A DNA stretch of 64,000 nt, taken from NCBI GenBank assembly GCA_048370855.1, contig DBGEOK010000046.1:1-64000 (forward strand), in the 5' to 3' direction. This document shows positions 1 to 9,215 of this stretch, piece by piece; the first letter of the stretch is position 1; each line of letters opens with the position of its first letter. This DNA comes from Limiplasma sp048370855 (lineage in GTDB: Bacteria > Bacillota > Clostridia > Christensenellales > Aristaeellaceae). A program made the translations under genes and the position numbers. A model generated the notes under the pieces. The model made no database searches and was not told the origin of the DNA. It saw only the letters and a list, made by a program, of their open reading frames with translations.

Positions 1-169
1 TCAGTTCTGCCCAACCAGCCCCCTCCATTCTTCTCTTTCTCCCTTGGTCAAGGTCGGGTCGTATTTGCTTCGCAAATCTCCACCCTTCCCTTGACCTCCT
101 GCTTGGCTCTCTTCGTTACCTATCCTTGACGCCCGTACAAAGGAATCCGCAAAAAAATTTTTGGGGGGC

Positions 170-198
170 TTGCAATTTAGATAAGGCTTTGCTATACT
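170..198 (+). promoter_or_regulatory. sigma-A type promoter of the tRNA-Arg gene
   Basis: A -35 box TTGCAA (170-175) and a -10 box TATACT (193-198) are separated by exactly 17 bases. The -10 ends 38 bases before the mature tRNA start. This is read directly from the sequence; no experimental start site is implied. Confidence 0.75.
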
Positions 199-236
199 AA
201 TCAAGTTGATTTTGAGCAAAGCTCAAAACGACGAGC

Positions 237-313
237 GGGCCTGTAGCTCAGCTGGATAGAGTGTTTGACTACGAATCAAAAGGTCGTGGGTTCGAATCCC
301 GCCAGGCTCACCA
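237..313 (+). tRNA. tRNA-Arg (anticodon ACG)
   Basis: All four arms can be folded: a 7-bp acceptor stem (237-243 with 303-309, one G-T pair), a D arm, an anticodon stem TTTGA/TCAAA with loop CTACGAA giving anticodon ACG, and a T arm with the TTCGAAT loop. The 3' CCA is encoded at 311-313. The ACG anticodon (inosine after editing by TadA) reads CGN arginine codons. It is a single-gene transcription unit with its own promoter upstream and terminator downstream. Confidence 0.97.
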
Positions 314-314
314 C

Positions 315-359
315 AAAGTGTCTCAAAACGTTGAAAATCAACGAGTTGAGACACTTTTT
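315..359 (+). terminator. rho-independent terminator after tRNA-Arg
   Basis: A long inverted repeat (AAGTGTCTCAA arm, then a second pairing segment ACGTTGA/TCAACG, then the TTGAGACACTT arm) ends in a T run. It begins two bases after the encoded CCA, which is typical for a stand-alone tRNA gene. Confidence 0.9.
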
Positions 360-1063
360 ATGTATTGTTTGGCTGTTACCGCATCCATGTATGACATCTT
401 TCAAGGCCTAAAATCGTGTTTCGAGACAGGCTAACCAGCCCCCCTTGCAAGCAAAGCGTTTGCAAGGGGATTTGCTTATTTGGAAACGCCGCTGAAAAGA
501 CCCGGAGGGTCGTTCACTCAGTCCATAGCTTGCGGCCCGGCGCTGAGCGCCTTTCTTTTCGCATGTCGGCACGCCCGGTCAGGCGCCTGTCGTTTCAGCT
601 TTTGACTGCTTGTCTTTGCCTCTCGCGCGCCGGCTGTACAGCGTTTCGCATAACGGGCCTGCCGACGGCTGCTTCATCGGCTCTTTGCCCAACGGCTCGT
701 TGAGCGCTTTAATCCGTCGGGCTTGCCGATAAAACCGCGCAATGCAAAACGCGTCCTTTTTTGCCAATACGAGCGGTGTTCGCGTCAGAGGCGCAAGCTC
801 CCCCGCCCGCGCCGCAAAGCGAACCTTTTGGATCGCCAAGAAATCTGGCCTGGCGGCAAATCATCGCGCCATACCGCTTGCAATCCGTTCATGCGATCCA
901 CAGCGAGCGATTTTTCACTGCCTCAAAGGAAAAAAAACAGCGGCTTGCGGACGCATTCGCACATTGACGCTCGAGCCTGCTCTGCGGGCCACGGGCGTGC
1001 GCGCTTGTTTCTGCTACACTGTATGAACCGTAAAATCCGCGCGGATACAAGAGGATGCCAAGC
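360..1063. other. gene-free gap with one perfect hairpin
   Basis: About 700 bases without a credible gene. Open frames are present on both strands but have no ribosome binding site and low-complexity Arg/Ala/Ser-rich products typical of GC-rich non-coding DNA. The only structure I can support is a perfect 10-bp hairpin with arms 441-450 and 460-469 around a 9-base loop. The gap may hold the remains of a decayed gene preceding the DUF6056 pseudogene. Confidence 0.5.
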
Positions 1064-2460
1064 ATGCTGACAAAGATCAATCGTCGCTTTAATCACGCAG
1101 ACAACCAAGCGGCCGCGGCGGACGGCGCAACCGCTTGCCTGCCGGACAAGCGGCGCAAATGGGTTTGGCGTGCCGCCCTGATTTTTTTGTTCCTTTTGTC
1201 CTACCTTTTTAACTGCCTGGCGCCCCTGATGTCGGATGCTTACAACTATGCCTTCAATTTCAGCAACGGCAAGCGGGTTTCAAGCGTCGCGGACCTCTTT
1301 TCGTCCCTCGTCAGGCATTATGAAGTCAGCAACGGGCGCTACGTGACGCACTTTTTCGCGCAATTGATGCTGTGGGCCGGCAAGCCGCTTTTTAACGTCC
1401 TCAATTCCATAATGGACGTTCTTTGCTGCTTGGCTTATGCCGCCTGACTTCCGACCGCCAGCATGACGTTTTGCTGCTTTGCCTGTGGAGCGCCCTGTTA
1501 ATCGTCCTGCTGCCCACCCTCGGCCAGGTGATGTTCTGAATGACAGGCGCGTGCAATTATTTATGGGGAACAACGCTCATGATTTGGTCAATGGTTCCTT
1601 TTCGACGAATGCTGACAGGAAACGCCCGGCGCCTGCGCCGGTGGCGGCACGTATACAGGCTGCCCGGCTTTTTTGTGATGGGAACCGTAAGTGAAAACGG
1701 CTCTCCCGCCGCTATCCTGTTCATGGTTCTCTGCTGTGCCTATCAGCTCGTCAAGCGCCGCCGGGTTCCCGTCTGGATGTGGTTCGCCGTCACGCTCAGC
1801 GCGGTCGGTTTCCTCACCATGCTGCTTTCGCCCACAAGCCTGGCCCGAAACGCGCGTTCACTATCCGGCGCTTCCTCCTTTTTTGTTAAATATATGCCCT
1901 CCTTTATCAATTGCGTGACCCTGTTTCTGCAGCACGAGCTGCTTCCGGCCTCCGTCTTTCTATGCTTGTTCGCGTATGCGATGTGCGCAAAGATAAGCCG
2001 GGACCGCCTGGCTCTTTCCGTTATGCTGTTTGTCTGCGGGGTCGCCTCTCATTTTGCGATGACGGCAACCGGGTACTACCCGCTCAGGGCCATGACGGCC
2101 AGCCTTCTCATGATCTTGGCCGCCGGCGCATTTTTGGTGTCCGCGCTCCGCGGCTCCGCGCTATACCCGTTGTTTCTGGGCGGTGCGCTTGCGCTGTGTC
2201 TGTTTGCGGGGATGCTGTGCATGCAAGCCGCGCCGCAGACCTACGACCGTTTCCGGCAGGCGCAGGCCCGCGAGCAGCAAATGATCGAGGCCCAGGCTTC
2301 CGGAGCTCTGGACGTCGTTACGTTTAACATTTCCAGCAAAACAAAATTTGACGTCTTTTATGATATGATTGATTTAACCTACGATCCGGACTATTTTTCA
2401 AACGCCGTTTTCGCGCGGTATTACGGCCTGCGGTCGGTCGTCATCAACGACCTTCAGTAA
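1064..2460 (+). pseudogene. DUF6056-type polytopic membrane protein, broken by a frameshift and a nonsense codon
   Basis: The product resembles the DUF6056 family of large bacterial membrane proteins (glycosyltransferase-like, function uncertain). Recognisable family motifs are LMSDAYNYAF, NGRYVTHFFAQ, GKPLFNVLN, TGACNYLW and SENGSPA. Start: ATG at 1064 has AAGAGGA 8 bases upstream; the ATG at 1055 sits on top of that site. The reading frame is lost near 1435-1445, where the first frame hits TGA at 1445-1447. The downstream frame can be read back to 1441 (RLTSDRQHD...) and is interrupted by TGA at 1537-1539, just where relatives carry Trp before the TGACNYLW motif, so TGG has become TGA. Downstream of this the frame is intact to 2460 with many hydrophobic segments. 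Two independent lesions argue for a real pseudogene, not a sequencing error, although one lesion could be an assembly mistake. Confidence 0.75.
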
Positions 2461-2679
2461 GGCGGGTCGGCCCCCATGCGGTTGATCCTCGCCGCGCATG
2501 CGCTTTGCCTCTGATGAGTCTTACCCTCTGTTTTGCGGCGCGACAAGCCGCCCGATCAAGTTTTGCGTTTCATAAGCGGCTTTCCTTTGACGTATGGCAG
2601 GCGGCTATGGACGTCTCGCTTCCGTCGCGAAGGCTTCCCCTTCCCAGCCGAAGCGAGGCATGCCGTCCCGAAAGCTCCG

Positions 2680-2709
2680 TTGGCACTTTTCTCCTGTTCG
2701 TGCTATAAT
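2680..2709 (+). promoter_or_regulatory. promoter of the MFS transporter / GH2 operon
   Basis: TTGGCA (2680-2685), an 18-base spacer and a perfect TATAAT (2704-2709) lie about 44 bases before the MFS start codon. No clear operator palindrome is seen around it. Confidence 0.7.
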
Positions 2710-2752
2710 GCGGCATATACAAGCCGCGCAAGCGGCGGGAGGGAGCTTCCCG

Positions 2753-4063
2753 ATGAATAAGCTAAATAGACGCCAATGGTTTGGTTTGATTCTCATCGGC
2801 CTGATGGGCCAGTTCGCCTGGACGATTGAAAACATGTATTTCAACGTCTTTTTATACGACACCATTTCCAGCGATCCCGGCTTTATCGCGGCGATGGTCG
2901 CGGCCAGCGCGGTGACCGCCACGCTTACCACGCTTTTGATGGGCGTGCTTTCCGACCGGGCGGGCCGACGCAAGCCCTTCATCTGCGGCGGCTATCTGCT
3001 GTGGGGCGTCAGCACCGCCGCCTTCGGCTTTATTACGGTTGAAAACACGGCGCTTCTCTTCCCCGCCGCGAACGCCGTCGCGGTCGCCGCCATGCTGGTG
3101 GTTGTGATGGATTGCGTCATGACCTTCTTCGGCTCCACCGCCAACGACGCGGCCTTTAACGCCTATGTAACCGATACCGTCTCGAGCGCCCAGCGCGGCC
3201 GAGTGGAAAGCGTTCTGGCCGTCCTTCCGCTGATTTCCATGCTGATTATTTTCGGCGGCTTTGACGCCATGACGCGGGCGGGAGAGTGGCGGACGTTCTT
3301 CCTGCTTTTCGGCGCGCTGGTGACGCTCGCGGGCGTAGCGGGCATTTTCCTGCTCCGCGAGGAGCCGCTCAAGCCGAAAAGGGAACCGTTCCTTCAGCAG
3401 CTTTTGTACGGGTTCCGCCCCTCGGTCATCCGCGGGCACGCGCCGCTTTACCTCGCGCTGCTGGCTATGTGCGTTTTCTCGGTGGCGGTTCAGGTTTTCT
3501 TTCCCTATCTCATCATCTATATGCAGCGCTACCTGCTGCTGGACAGCTACGCGCTCGTGCTCGGCGTTGTGCTGATTCTTTCCTCCGCGGCCAGCGTGCT
3601 GGGCGGCAGGGTTATTGACCGGGTTGGAAAGCTTCGCTTTGTGGCCCCCGCCGGCGCGGTCATGCTTGCCGGGCTTGCCGGCATGTACTTTGCCCGCGGT
3701 ATGGGCTGGGTCATGGCGGCCGGCACGGCGATGATGAGCGGCTACATGCTGCTGACCGCCGCCCTTTCCGCACAGATCCGCGACCTGACGCCTCCGGAGC
3801 AGGCCGGTCATTTTCAGGGCATCCGCATGATCTTCGCGGTGATGCTGCCCATGGTCGTGGGCCCGTTTATCGGCGCGGCGGTCATTCGCGGCAACGCCCA
3901 AACCTACACCGAGCTGGGCGAGCTCAAAACGGTGCCGACGCCTTCCATCTTTCTGGCCGCGGCGGCTGTGCTCCTTGTGCTTGCGGTTCCGGTATGGCTG
4001 ATGCGGCGGGCAGACGCGAAGCAGCCGCGCGAGGCCGCTGAAAAGGAGGACGCGCCATGCTGA
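2753..4063 (+). CDS. MFS transporter, SLC45/GPH-like (probable glycoside uptake)
   Basis: Cytoplasmic-membrane transporter of 436 residues with about 12 hydrophobic segments. The loop between helices 2 and 3 carries the MFS signature as GVLSDRAGRRKPF, and the N-terminal LMGQFAWTIENMYFNVFLYD region resembles SLC45-type and glycoside-pentoside-hexuronide symporters. An open frame extends upstream to 2594, but ATG 2753 has GGGAGGGA 8 bases before it and starts directly at the first helix. The stop overlaps the start of the GH2 gene by 7 bases, so the two are translationally coupled; import of an oligosaccharide or glycoside that the GH2 enzyme then splits inside the cell is the natural inference. 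Substrate unknown. Confidence 0.85.
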   Translation: MNKLNRRQWFGLILIGLMGQFAWTIENMYFNVFLYDTISSDPGFIAAMVAASAVTATLTTLLMGVLSDRAGRRKPFICGGYLLWGVSTAAFGFITVENTALLFPAANAVAVAAMLVVVMDCVMTFFGSTANDAAFNAYVTDTVSSAQRGRVESVLAVLPLISMLIIFGGFDAMTRAGEWRTFFLLFGALVTLAGVAGIFLLREEPLKPKREPFLQQLLYGFRPSVIRGHAPLYLALLAMCVFSVAVQVFFPYLIIYMQRYLLLDSYALVLGVVLILSSAASVLGGRVIDRVGKLRFVAPAGAVMLAGLAGMYFARGMGWVMAAGTAMMSGYMLLTAALSAQIRDLTPPEQAGHFQGIRMIFAVMLPMVVGPFIGAAVIRGNAQTYTELGELKTVPTPSIFLAAAAVLLVLAVPVWLMRRADAKQPREAAEKEDAPC

Positions 4064-5784
4064 CCACTCCTTGGGGCGAACGCCTGGACGCCGGCTCCAT
4101 CCTGCCGGAATACCCCCGTCCTCAGCTCCGGCGGAAAAGCTACCTGAACCTCAACGGACGATGGGAATACGCCATCACCGCCGGCGATACGCCGCCCGAG
4201 CGCTTCGACGGCGATATCCTCGTTCCCTTTTCCCCTGAAAGCGCTCTCAGCGGCGTGAACCGGACGCTGCTGCCGGGCCGGACGCTCTGGTACCGTCGGG
4301 AGCTGTCGCTCCCCGCGGGCTTTGCGCCGGAGGGCGGGCGGGTGCTGCTGCATTTCGGCGCGGTGGATCAGGAGGCGGTCGTTTTTCTCAACGGCGAGGA
4401 GGTAGCGCGGCATGTCGGCGGCTACACCCCCTTTACCGCCGACCTGACCGGCCGGCTCCACGACCGGAACGCCCTGGTGGTGCGCGTGCATGACGATACG
4501 GACGCAAGCTTCCACAGCCGGGGAAAGCAGAAATTAAAGCGCGGCGGCATCTGGTATACGCCGCAGAGCGGCATTTGGCAGACCGTATGGCTGGAGGCCG
4601 TGCCCTCCCCTTTTATCTCCGGCCTCCGGATCGTGCCGCTTGTGGATACCGCCGAGGTGGAGCTGACCGTGGAGTGCGCGCTGGACCTCCCCTGTGAAGC
4701 CGTGCTTTGCGGACAGGCGCATGCGCTTATCGCAAACGCGCCCGCACGGCTTCCCGTGCCAAATCCCCGCCTCTGGAGCCCGGAGGACCCCTTCCTCTAC
4801 GATTTTTCCGTCGCGCTCGGCGAGGACCGTGTGGACAGCTATTTCGGCATGCGTTCCGTTTCCGTGGAAAAGGATGCAAACGGCGTCCCCCGGTTATTTC
4901 TTAATGGCAAGCCATACTTCCAAAACGGGCTGCTGGATCAGGGCTATTGGCCGGACGGTTTGTACACCGCCCCATCCGACGAAGCCCTGCGCTTTGATAT
5001 TCAGACCGCCAAGGATCTCGGCTACAATATGCTCCGCAAGCATATTAAGGTGGAACCTCTGCGCTGGTACTACCACTGCGACCGGCTGGGCATGCTTGTC
5101 TGGCAGGATATGGTCTGCGGCGGCGGGCCGTACCGTTTTTTCACCATCAGCCTTCCGCTGGTCACCGGCATTCACCGGCGGGATCACGATTACCGCCGCT
5201 TTGCCCGCGAGCAGGCGGAAGGCCGCCGCGAATACCTTCAGGAGCTGGAGGAAACCGTGCGCACGCTGCGAAACGCGCCCAGCATCGTGCTGTGGGTTCC
5301 CTTCAACGAGGGCTGGGGCCAATTTGACAGCGCGGCCGTCTGCGAACGCCTCATGCGGCTCGATCCATCCCGCGTTATCGACCACGCCAGCGGCTGGCAC
5401 GATCAGGGAATCGGACCCCTTCAAAGCCTCCATGTTTACTTCAGGCCATACCGCTTTCACCCGGACAGGCGCGGGCGGGCCGTGGCGCTGAGCGAATTCG
5501 GGGGGTATCACCTTCACGAGGAGGGGCATTGCCTCAGCGAAAACGGCTTTGGCTACAAGCGGCTAACAGACCGGGACGCGCTATGGAAGGCATACCGCCG
5601 CCTGTTTGAGCGGCAAATTCTGCCTGCCGTTCCGCGCGGGCTCTGCGCCACGGTCTATACGCAGCTCACGGATGTGGAGGACGAGCTCAACGGCATCCTG
5701 ACCTATGACCGCCGGGCGACGAAGCTGCCCCGCCGCGAGCTGCGGGAACTCAATCAACGCGTTGCGGCGGCGGGCAGCCGCTGA
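4057..5784 (+). CDS. glycoside hydrolase family 2 (beta-glycosidase)
   Basis: Cytoplasmic enzyme of 575 residues with no signal peptide. It has the GH2 order: jelly-roll sugar-binding domain (about 25-185), an immunoglobulin-like domain (about 190-270) and a TIM barrel (about 275-565). The acid/base motif is FNEGW with Glu418, and a likely nucleophile is Glu480 in LSEFGG. At 575 residues it is a compact GH2, shorter than LacZ (over 1000) and close to GusA-sized enzymes. Beta-galactosidase, beta-mannosidase and beta-glucuronidase cannot be separated from sequence alone. The start ATG overlaps the end of the MFS gene and has AAAAGGAGG upstream. Confidence 0.88.
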   Translation: MLTTPWGERLDAGSILPEYPRPQLRRKSYLNLNGRWEYAITAGDTPPERFDGDILVPFSPESALSGVNRTLLPGRTLWYRRELSLPAGFAPEGGRVLLHFGAVDQEAVVFLNGEEVARHVGGYTPFTADLTGRLHDRNALVVRVHDDTDASFHSRGKQKLKRGGIWYTPQSGIWQTVWLEAVPSPFISGLRIVPLVDTAEVELTVECALDLPCEAVLCGQAHALIANAPARLPVPNPRLWSPEDPFLYDFSVALGEDRVDSYFGMRSVSVEKDANGVPRLFLNGKPYFQNGLLDQGYWPDGLYTAPSDEALRFDIQTAKDLGYNMLRKHIKVEPLRWYYHCDRLGMLVWQDMVCGGGPYRFFTISLPLVTGIHRRDHDYRRFAREQAEGRREYLQELEETVRTLRNAPSIVLWVPFNEGWGQFDSAAVCERLMRLDPSRVIDHASGWHDQGIGPLQSLHVYFRPYRFHPDRRGRAVALSEFGGYHLHEEGHCLSENGFGYKRLTDRDALWKAYRRLFERQILPAVPRGLCATVYTQLTDVEDELNGILTYDRRATKLPRRELRELNQRVAAAGSR

Positions 5785-5832
5785 CCGCCGCGCCGCCGGC
5801 GGCCCCGCGCGATGAAAAACGCTGAATACTTT

Positions 5833-5858
5833 GGGCGGGAGCCATGCGGCTCCCGCCC
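5833..5858 (+). terminator. strong hairpin after the GH2 gene
   Basis: Perfect 11-bp GC-rich stem (5833-5843 with 5848-5858) around the loop ATGC, 48 bases after the GH2 stop. There is only a short CTT after it, so termination would depend mainly on the stem. The remaining gap to 6106 shows nothing else I can call. Confidence 0.55.
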
Positions 5859-6106
5859 GCTTATGGCTGACCCCTTTCAGGCGGCCCGGAAGGAACGCCG
5901 GCCCGCCTTAAAAAATCGTATCGCCGGCTGACCCTCGGCCGGCAGGGCTCCGGCGTTGTCGCGGCGCGCGCCGCCTGGGCGGGCAGCTCCGGCCCTGGCC
6001 GAAACGTTTTCGAAAGCCCCCGATGAAATTGACAGGCGCGCTCAGTTGCGGCGCATTCGTCCGCGTTTTGTTTACAAACCCTCCATTTTTCTTTTCAGCG
6101 CGGTTA

Positions 6107-6115
6107 TGCTATAAT
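6107..6115 (+). promoter_or_regulatory. extended -10 promoter
   Basis: TGC followed by a perfect TATAAT (6110-6115) forms an extended -10 element; the -35 region at the expected distance is only a T-rich stretch. It lies 50 bases before the YesL-like gene and may drive the run of genes to about 14.5 kb. Confidence 0.65.
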
Positions 6116-6165
6116 GAAAATCGGACCGCGCTTACGCGGCACCCCTGTGATCGGAGGAATCCCCT

Positions 6166-7158
6166 ATGTTTGGTAAAATGATGAACCGCTATTACTACGG
6201 CAAAAGCGGCAAGGGAGATTTTACGAAGGAAGATTTGCCGCAGAACCGGTGGCAGCTATTTTGGGAAATGCTGCGCGTCCGTTTGATGGGCCTGATAAAG
6301 CTGAATCTGATATACGCGGTCGCTTGGCTGCCCGCGATCATCGTCATCGCGCGCGGAGTCGTCATGGCCTATTCGGGCATGGTCGGCATCGCCGATATGC
6401 AAGCCGAGGTGGAGGCCGGCGCCATGGCGCAGGAAGCGCTGACCCAGCAACTGGCGTACCTTTCCGACGCGCTTCGCGGCATCGCGCTTCAAACGCTCCT
6501 GCTGCTGGTTCCCTGCCTGGCCATTACAGGCCCGTTTACCGCCGGCGTTTGCTACGTAACCCGCAATTGGGCGCGGGACGAGCACGCTTTCGTATGGTCT
6601 GATTTTCGGGACGCCGTAAAGGAAAACTGGAAGCAGGGCCTGGCTACCAGCGTCATTACCGGCTTTATGCCGCTGATTCTGTACGTTTGCTTTCTGTTTT
6701 ATGGGGATATGGCCAAGCAAAACGCGTTTTTCCTGATCCCCCAGGTGTTAAGCATCACCGTGGTGCTGCTGTGGATGTGCCTGCTGACCTATATCTATCC
6801 GCAGATGGTCACCTACCGGCTAGGATACCGCGACTTGCTGAAAAACAGCCTGTTTATGACCATCGCTCGGCTGCCCATGTCGCTGGGGCTGAAGCTGCTC
6901 TCCATCCTACCCGCCGTTCTGTGCTCGCTGGTGGGTTTCCTGACGCCATACCCCCAGTACGCCATCCTCGTGCTCGGCCTGTATTATCTGGTGCTTGGCT
7001 TCTCCCTCAGCCGCTTTGTGGGCGCCAGCTATACCAACGCGGTTTTTGACCGTTTTATCAACGCGCGTATCGAGGGCGCCGAGGTAAACCGGGGCCTCTA
7101 CGTGGAAGACGAGGAAGAGGACGAGCCTGCCTCCGAGTCCACGGACGGCAAGGCTTGA
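6166..7158 (+). CDS. YesL/DUF624-like integral membrane protein
   Basis: 330 residues, start MFGKMMNRYYYGKSGKGDFT with GGAGG upstream. The basic, aromatic N-terminus is followed by about five or six membrane segments (around residues 44-70, 108-135, 163-185, 190-215 and 240-285) and an acidic C-terminal tail. Proteins beginning this way occur in Clostridia and resemble the YesL/DUF624 group, commonly found beside sugar-ABC binding proteins and permeases. Molecular role unknown. The related transport operon here starts 7.5 kb downstream. Assignment to DUF624 rests on the overall pattern, not on a single decisive motif. Confidence 0.65.
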   Translation: MFGKMMNRYYYGKSGKGDFTKEDLPQNRWQLFWEMLRVRLMGLIKLNLIYAVAWLPAIIVIARGVVMAYSGMVGIADMQAEVEAGAMAQEALTQQLAYLSDALRGIALQTLLLLVPCLAITGPFTAGVCYVTRNWARDEHAFVWSDFRDAVKENWKQGLATSVITGFMPLILYVCFLFYGDMAKQNAFFLIPQVLSITVVLLWMCLLTYIYPQMVTYRLGYRDLLKNSLFMTIARLPMSLGLKLLSILPAVLCSLVGFLTPYPQYAILVLGLYYLVLGFSLSRFVGASYTNAVFDRFINARIEGAEVNRGLYVEDEEEDEPASESTDGKA

Positions 7159-7213
7159 CGCATGATGTGCCCGCCTTTGTAGCACCCTACCCAAAAAGAG
7201 GGAGGCAAAAGGC

Positions 7214-7423
7214 ATGGGAAAAAAGGATGAACTGCTGTCCGGAGCGCTTCGTCGAAGCGCGCTGACCTACCTGACCGCGTCGGAGCGAAAAAAATATGAA
7301 ATCGCGCGTGAGCTGGGCCTGCTGGAGCGCGTGCGCGAGGTGGGCTGGGCCGGCCTGTCCGCCAAGGAAACAGGACGTATCGGCGGCCTGATCGGGCAAA
7401 AAAACCGCAAGCCCACCTCATAA
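7214..7423 (+). CDS. small acid-soluble spore protein, alpha/beta type
   Basis: 69 residues. The family core is visible as KYEIARELGL, then GWAGLSAKETGRIGG and a basic tail ending QKNRK. Alpha/beta-type SASPs coat spore DNA and protect it from UV and heat; they are cut at germination by the Gpr protease at the E-I bond inside KYEIA, which is present. The stretch between the two conserved blocks is shorter and more diverged than in the major SspA/SspB proteins, so this is probably a minor SASP. GAGGGAGGC lies upstream. This is the best evidence in the window that the organism makes endospores. Confidence 0.85.
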   Translation: MGKKDELLSGALRRSALTYLTASERKKYEIARELGLLERVREVGWAGLSAKETGRIGGLIGQKNRKPTS

Positions 7424-7438
7424 AGGAGCAAGAAACGC

Positions 7439-8224
7439 ATGTACACCGCATTTGCATCCGTATACGACCAACTGATGGCCGACGTGGATTACCTCGCGTG
7501 GGCGCGGTTTTATCACGCCCTGATGGAGCGCTACGGCATTCCGCGCGGCAAGGTGTGCGAATGTGCGTGCGGCACCGGCAGCCTGACCATTCCCCTTAGC
7601 CAAATGGGCTATCAAATGACGGGGGTGGATATCTCGCCGGATATGCTGTTTGAGGCATCGCAAAAGGCGCGCAGGAGCGGCGCGATGATCCCCTTTGTCA
7701 AGCAGGATATGCGGAGCCTTCATCTGCACCGTTCCATGGACGCGGTGCTCTGTACCAACGACGGCGTCAATTACCTGAAGGACGATGCCGAGCTTGCCGC
7801 CTTCTTCCGCGCGGCGTTTTTAGCCGTCCGCGAGGGCGGCGCGCTGTTCATGGATTTAAGCACCCCGCATAAGCTGGAGCATGTGCTCGGCAATCACTTT
7901 ATCGGGGACGAAACGCCGGACATCGCGTACCTGTGGCAAAACCGTTACAGCCGGTCGCAGCAGTGCGTTGACCTCAACCTTGCCGTTTTCGTGCGTCAGA
8001 AGGACGAATCCTACCTGCGCATCGGAGAGCACCAGCGCCAGTATGCCCATAGCTCGCATCATTTGTCCGAGCTGCTCGCGGACTGCGGGTTTACGGAAAT
8101 CCGCATTTTCGCGGATAAAAAGCTGGAGCCCCCGTCGCCGCACGAGCTCCGCTGGTTTATGGCCGCCAGAAAGCCCGCCGCGGAGCCGCCGGTTCCCGCC
8201 GGACCCGCGACGAACGCAGGCTGA
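7439..8224 (+). CDS. class I SAM-dependent methyltransferase
   Basis: 261 residues. Motif I is seen as CECACGTGSLTIPL near residue 39, followed by the acidic TGVDISPDML strand that binds the ribose of S-adenosylmethionine, and by QDMRSLHL and LCTNDGVNYL further on. The fold and length fit small-molecule or protein methyltransferases of the Methyltransf_11/25 type; the substrate cannot be told. It starts 15 bases after the SASP gene with AAAGGAG upstream and ends 19 bases before hslO, so it is likely part of the same transcript. Confidence 0.82.
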   Translation: MYTAFASVYDQLMADVDYLAWARFYHALMERYGIPRGKVCECACGTGSLTIPLSQMGYQMTGVDISPDMLFEASQKARRSGAMIPFVKQDMRSLHLHRSMDAVLCTNDGVNYLKDDAELAAFFRAAFLAVREGGALFMDLSTPHKLEHVLGNHFIGDETPDIAYLWQNRYSRSQQCVDLNLAVFVRQKDESYLRIGEHQRQYAHSSHHLSELLADCGFTEIRIFADKKLEPPSPHELRWFMAARKPAAEPPVPAGPATNAG

Positions 8225-8243
8225 TTTCAAAAGGAGAAAGAAC

Positions 8244-9143
8244 ATGAACGCCAAAGAAGCGTCAAAAGACCAAATGATTCATATCACCCTGGCGGACGGC
8301 ATGGTTCGCGGACTTCTGTTGACAGCCACAAATACCGTGGCCCAAGCGGCCGCTATCCACCTGACCACGCCCGTGGCCACGGCCGCGCTGGGACGCGCGC
8401 TGATGGGAACGGCCATGCTGGGTTCCATGCTCAAGCAGGATAACGCTTCCGTTACCGTAACCATTGACGGCGGAGGGCCCATTGGCAAAATTGTCTGCGT
8501 CTCCGACGGGGCGACCGTGCGCGGCTGCGTGGATGTGCCCGCGCTCCGCCTTCCGCTGCGCGCGGACGGCAAGCTGGACGTGGGCGCCGCCGTGGGCGGC
8601 TGCGGACGCATGAGCGTCGTGAAGGACCTTGGCCTCAAAACCCCCTACGTGGGCCAGGTTCCCCTCGTTTCCGGCGAAATCGCGGAGGATTTTGCGAGCT
8701 ATTATGTGCAAAGCGAGCAGACGCCCACGCTTCAAAGCCTGGGCGTGCTTGTCGGCGGGGATGTCGTGCTCTGCGCGGGGGGCGTCCTGTTGCAAACGCT
8801 GCCCGGCTGTCCCGGCGCGGTTATAGACCAGCTCGAGCTTCGCAGCCCGCTTTTTTCGGATTTAAGCCGCGAGCTGTGCCACGATCCCATGCGTGACCTG
8901 ATGCAACGGTGGTTTGACGGGCTGAAGCCCGTGGTTCTGGAGGAGCGGCCGCTTTGCTATCGCTGCGGCTGCTCGCGCCGGCGGATGGAGAAGGCCCTGA
9001 TCGCGCTTGGTCGGGAGGAGCTGAGCCGCATGATCCGCGATGAAACGGAGGGCGCGGAACTGACCTGTCATTTTTGCAAAAGGCAGGAGCGCTTTACGCA
9101 GCAGGACCTTCTGCGCCTGTTGAACAAGGCCGTCGAAGCCTGA
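8244..9143 (+). CDS. hslO: Hsp33 redox-regulated chaperone
   Basis: Cytoplasmic holdase chaperone of 299 residues that is switched on when oxidants strip zinc from its C-terminal cysteines. The family pattern is intact: Cys241-x-Cys243, a 31-residue spacer, then Cys275-x-x-Cys278. The N-terminal domain shows MVRGLLLTATN and the LGALM-like region typical of Hsp33. An open frame reaches back to 7881 inside the methyltransferase gene, but ATG 8244 with AAAGGAGAAAG just upstream is the proper start and gives the usual family length of about 290 residues. Confidence 0.95.
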   Translation: MNAKEASKDQMIHITLADGMVRGLLLTATNTVAQAAAIHLTTPVATAALGRALMGTAMLGSMLKQDNASVTVTIDGGGPIGKIVCVSDGATVRGCVDVPALRLPLRADGKLDVGAAVGGCGRMSVVKDLGLKTPYVGQVPLVSGEIAEDFASYYVQSEQTPTLQSLGVLVGGDVVLCAGGVLLQTLPGCPGAVIDQLELRSPLFSDLSRELCHDPMRDLMQRWFDGLKPVVLEERPLCYRCGCSRRRMEKALIALGREELSRMIRDETEGAELTCHFCKRQERFTQQDLLRLLNKAVEA

Positions 9144-9215
9144 CGCTGATAACGGCCCGGCCGCTTTTCCGGCCCCGCCTTTCGGCCTTTTATGATGAAC
9201 CGAAGGAGATCCCTG

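Noticed and set aside
1..219. Minus-strand open frame at the left edge
   Set aside because: No homology-like features, and the tRNA-Arg promoter overlaps its start region; left as non-coding.
416..1070. Several overlapping plus-strand frames before the DUF6056 pseudogene
   Set aside because: No ribosome sites; Arg/Ala-rich low-complexity products.
2852..3901. Long minus-strand frame inside the MFS gene
   Set aside because: Shadow of a GC-rich coding strand; His/Gly/Arg-rich product without family signature.
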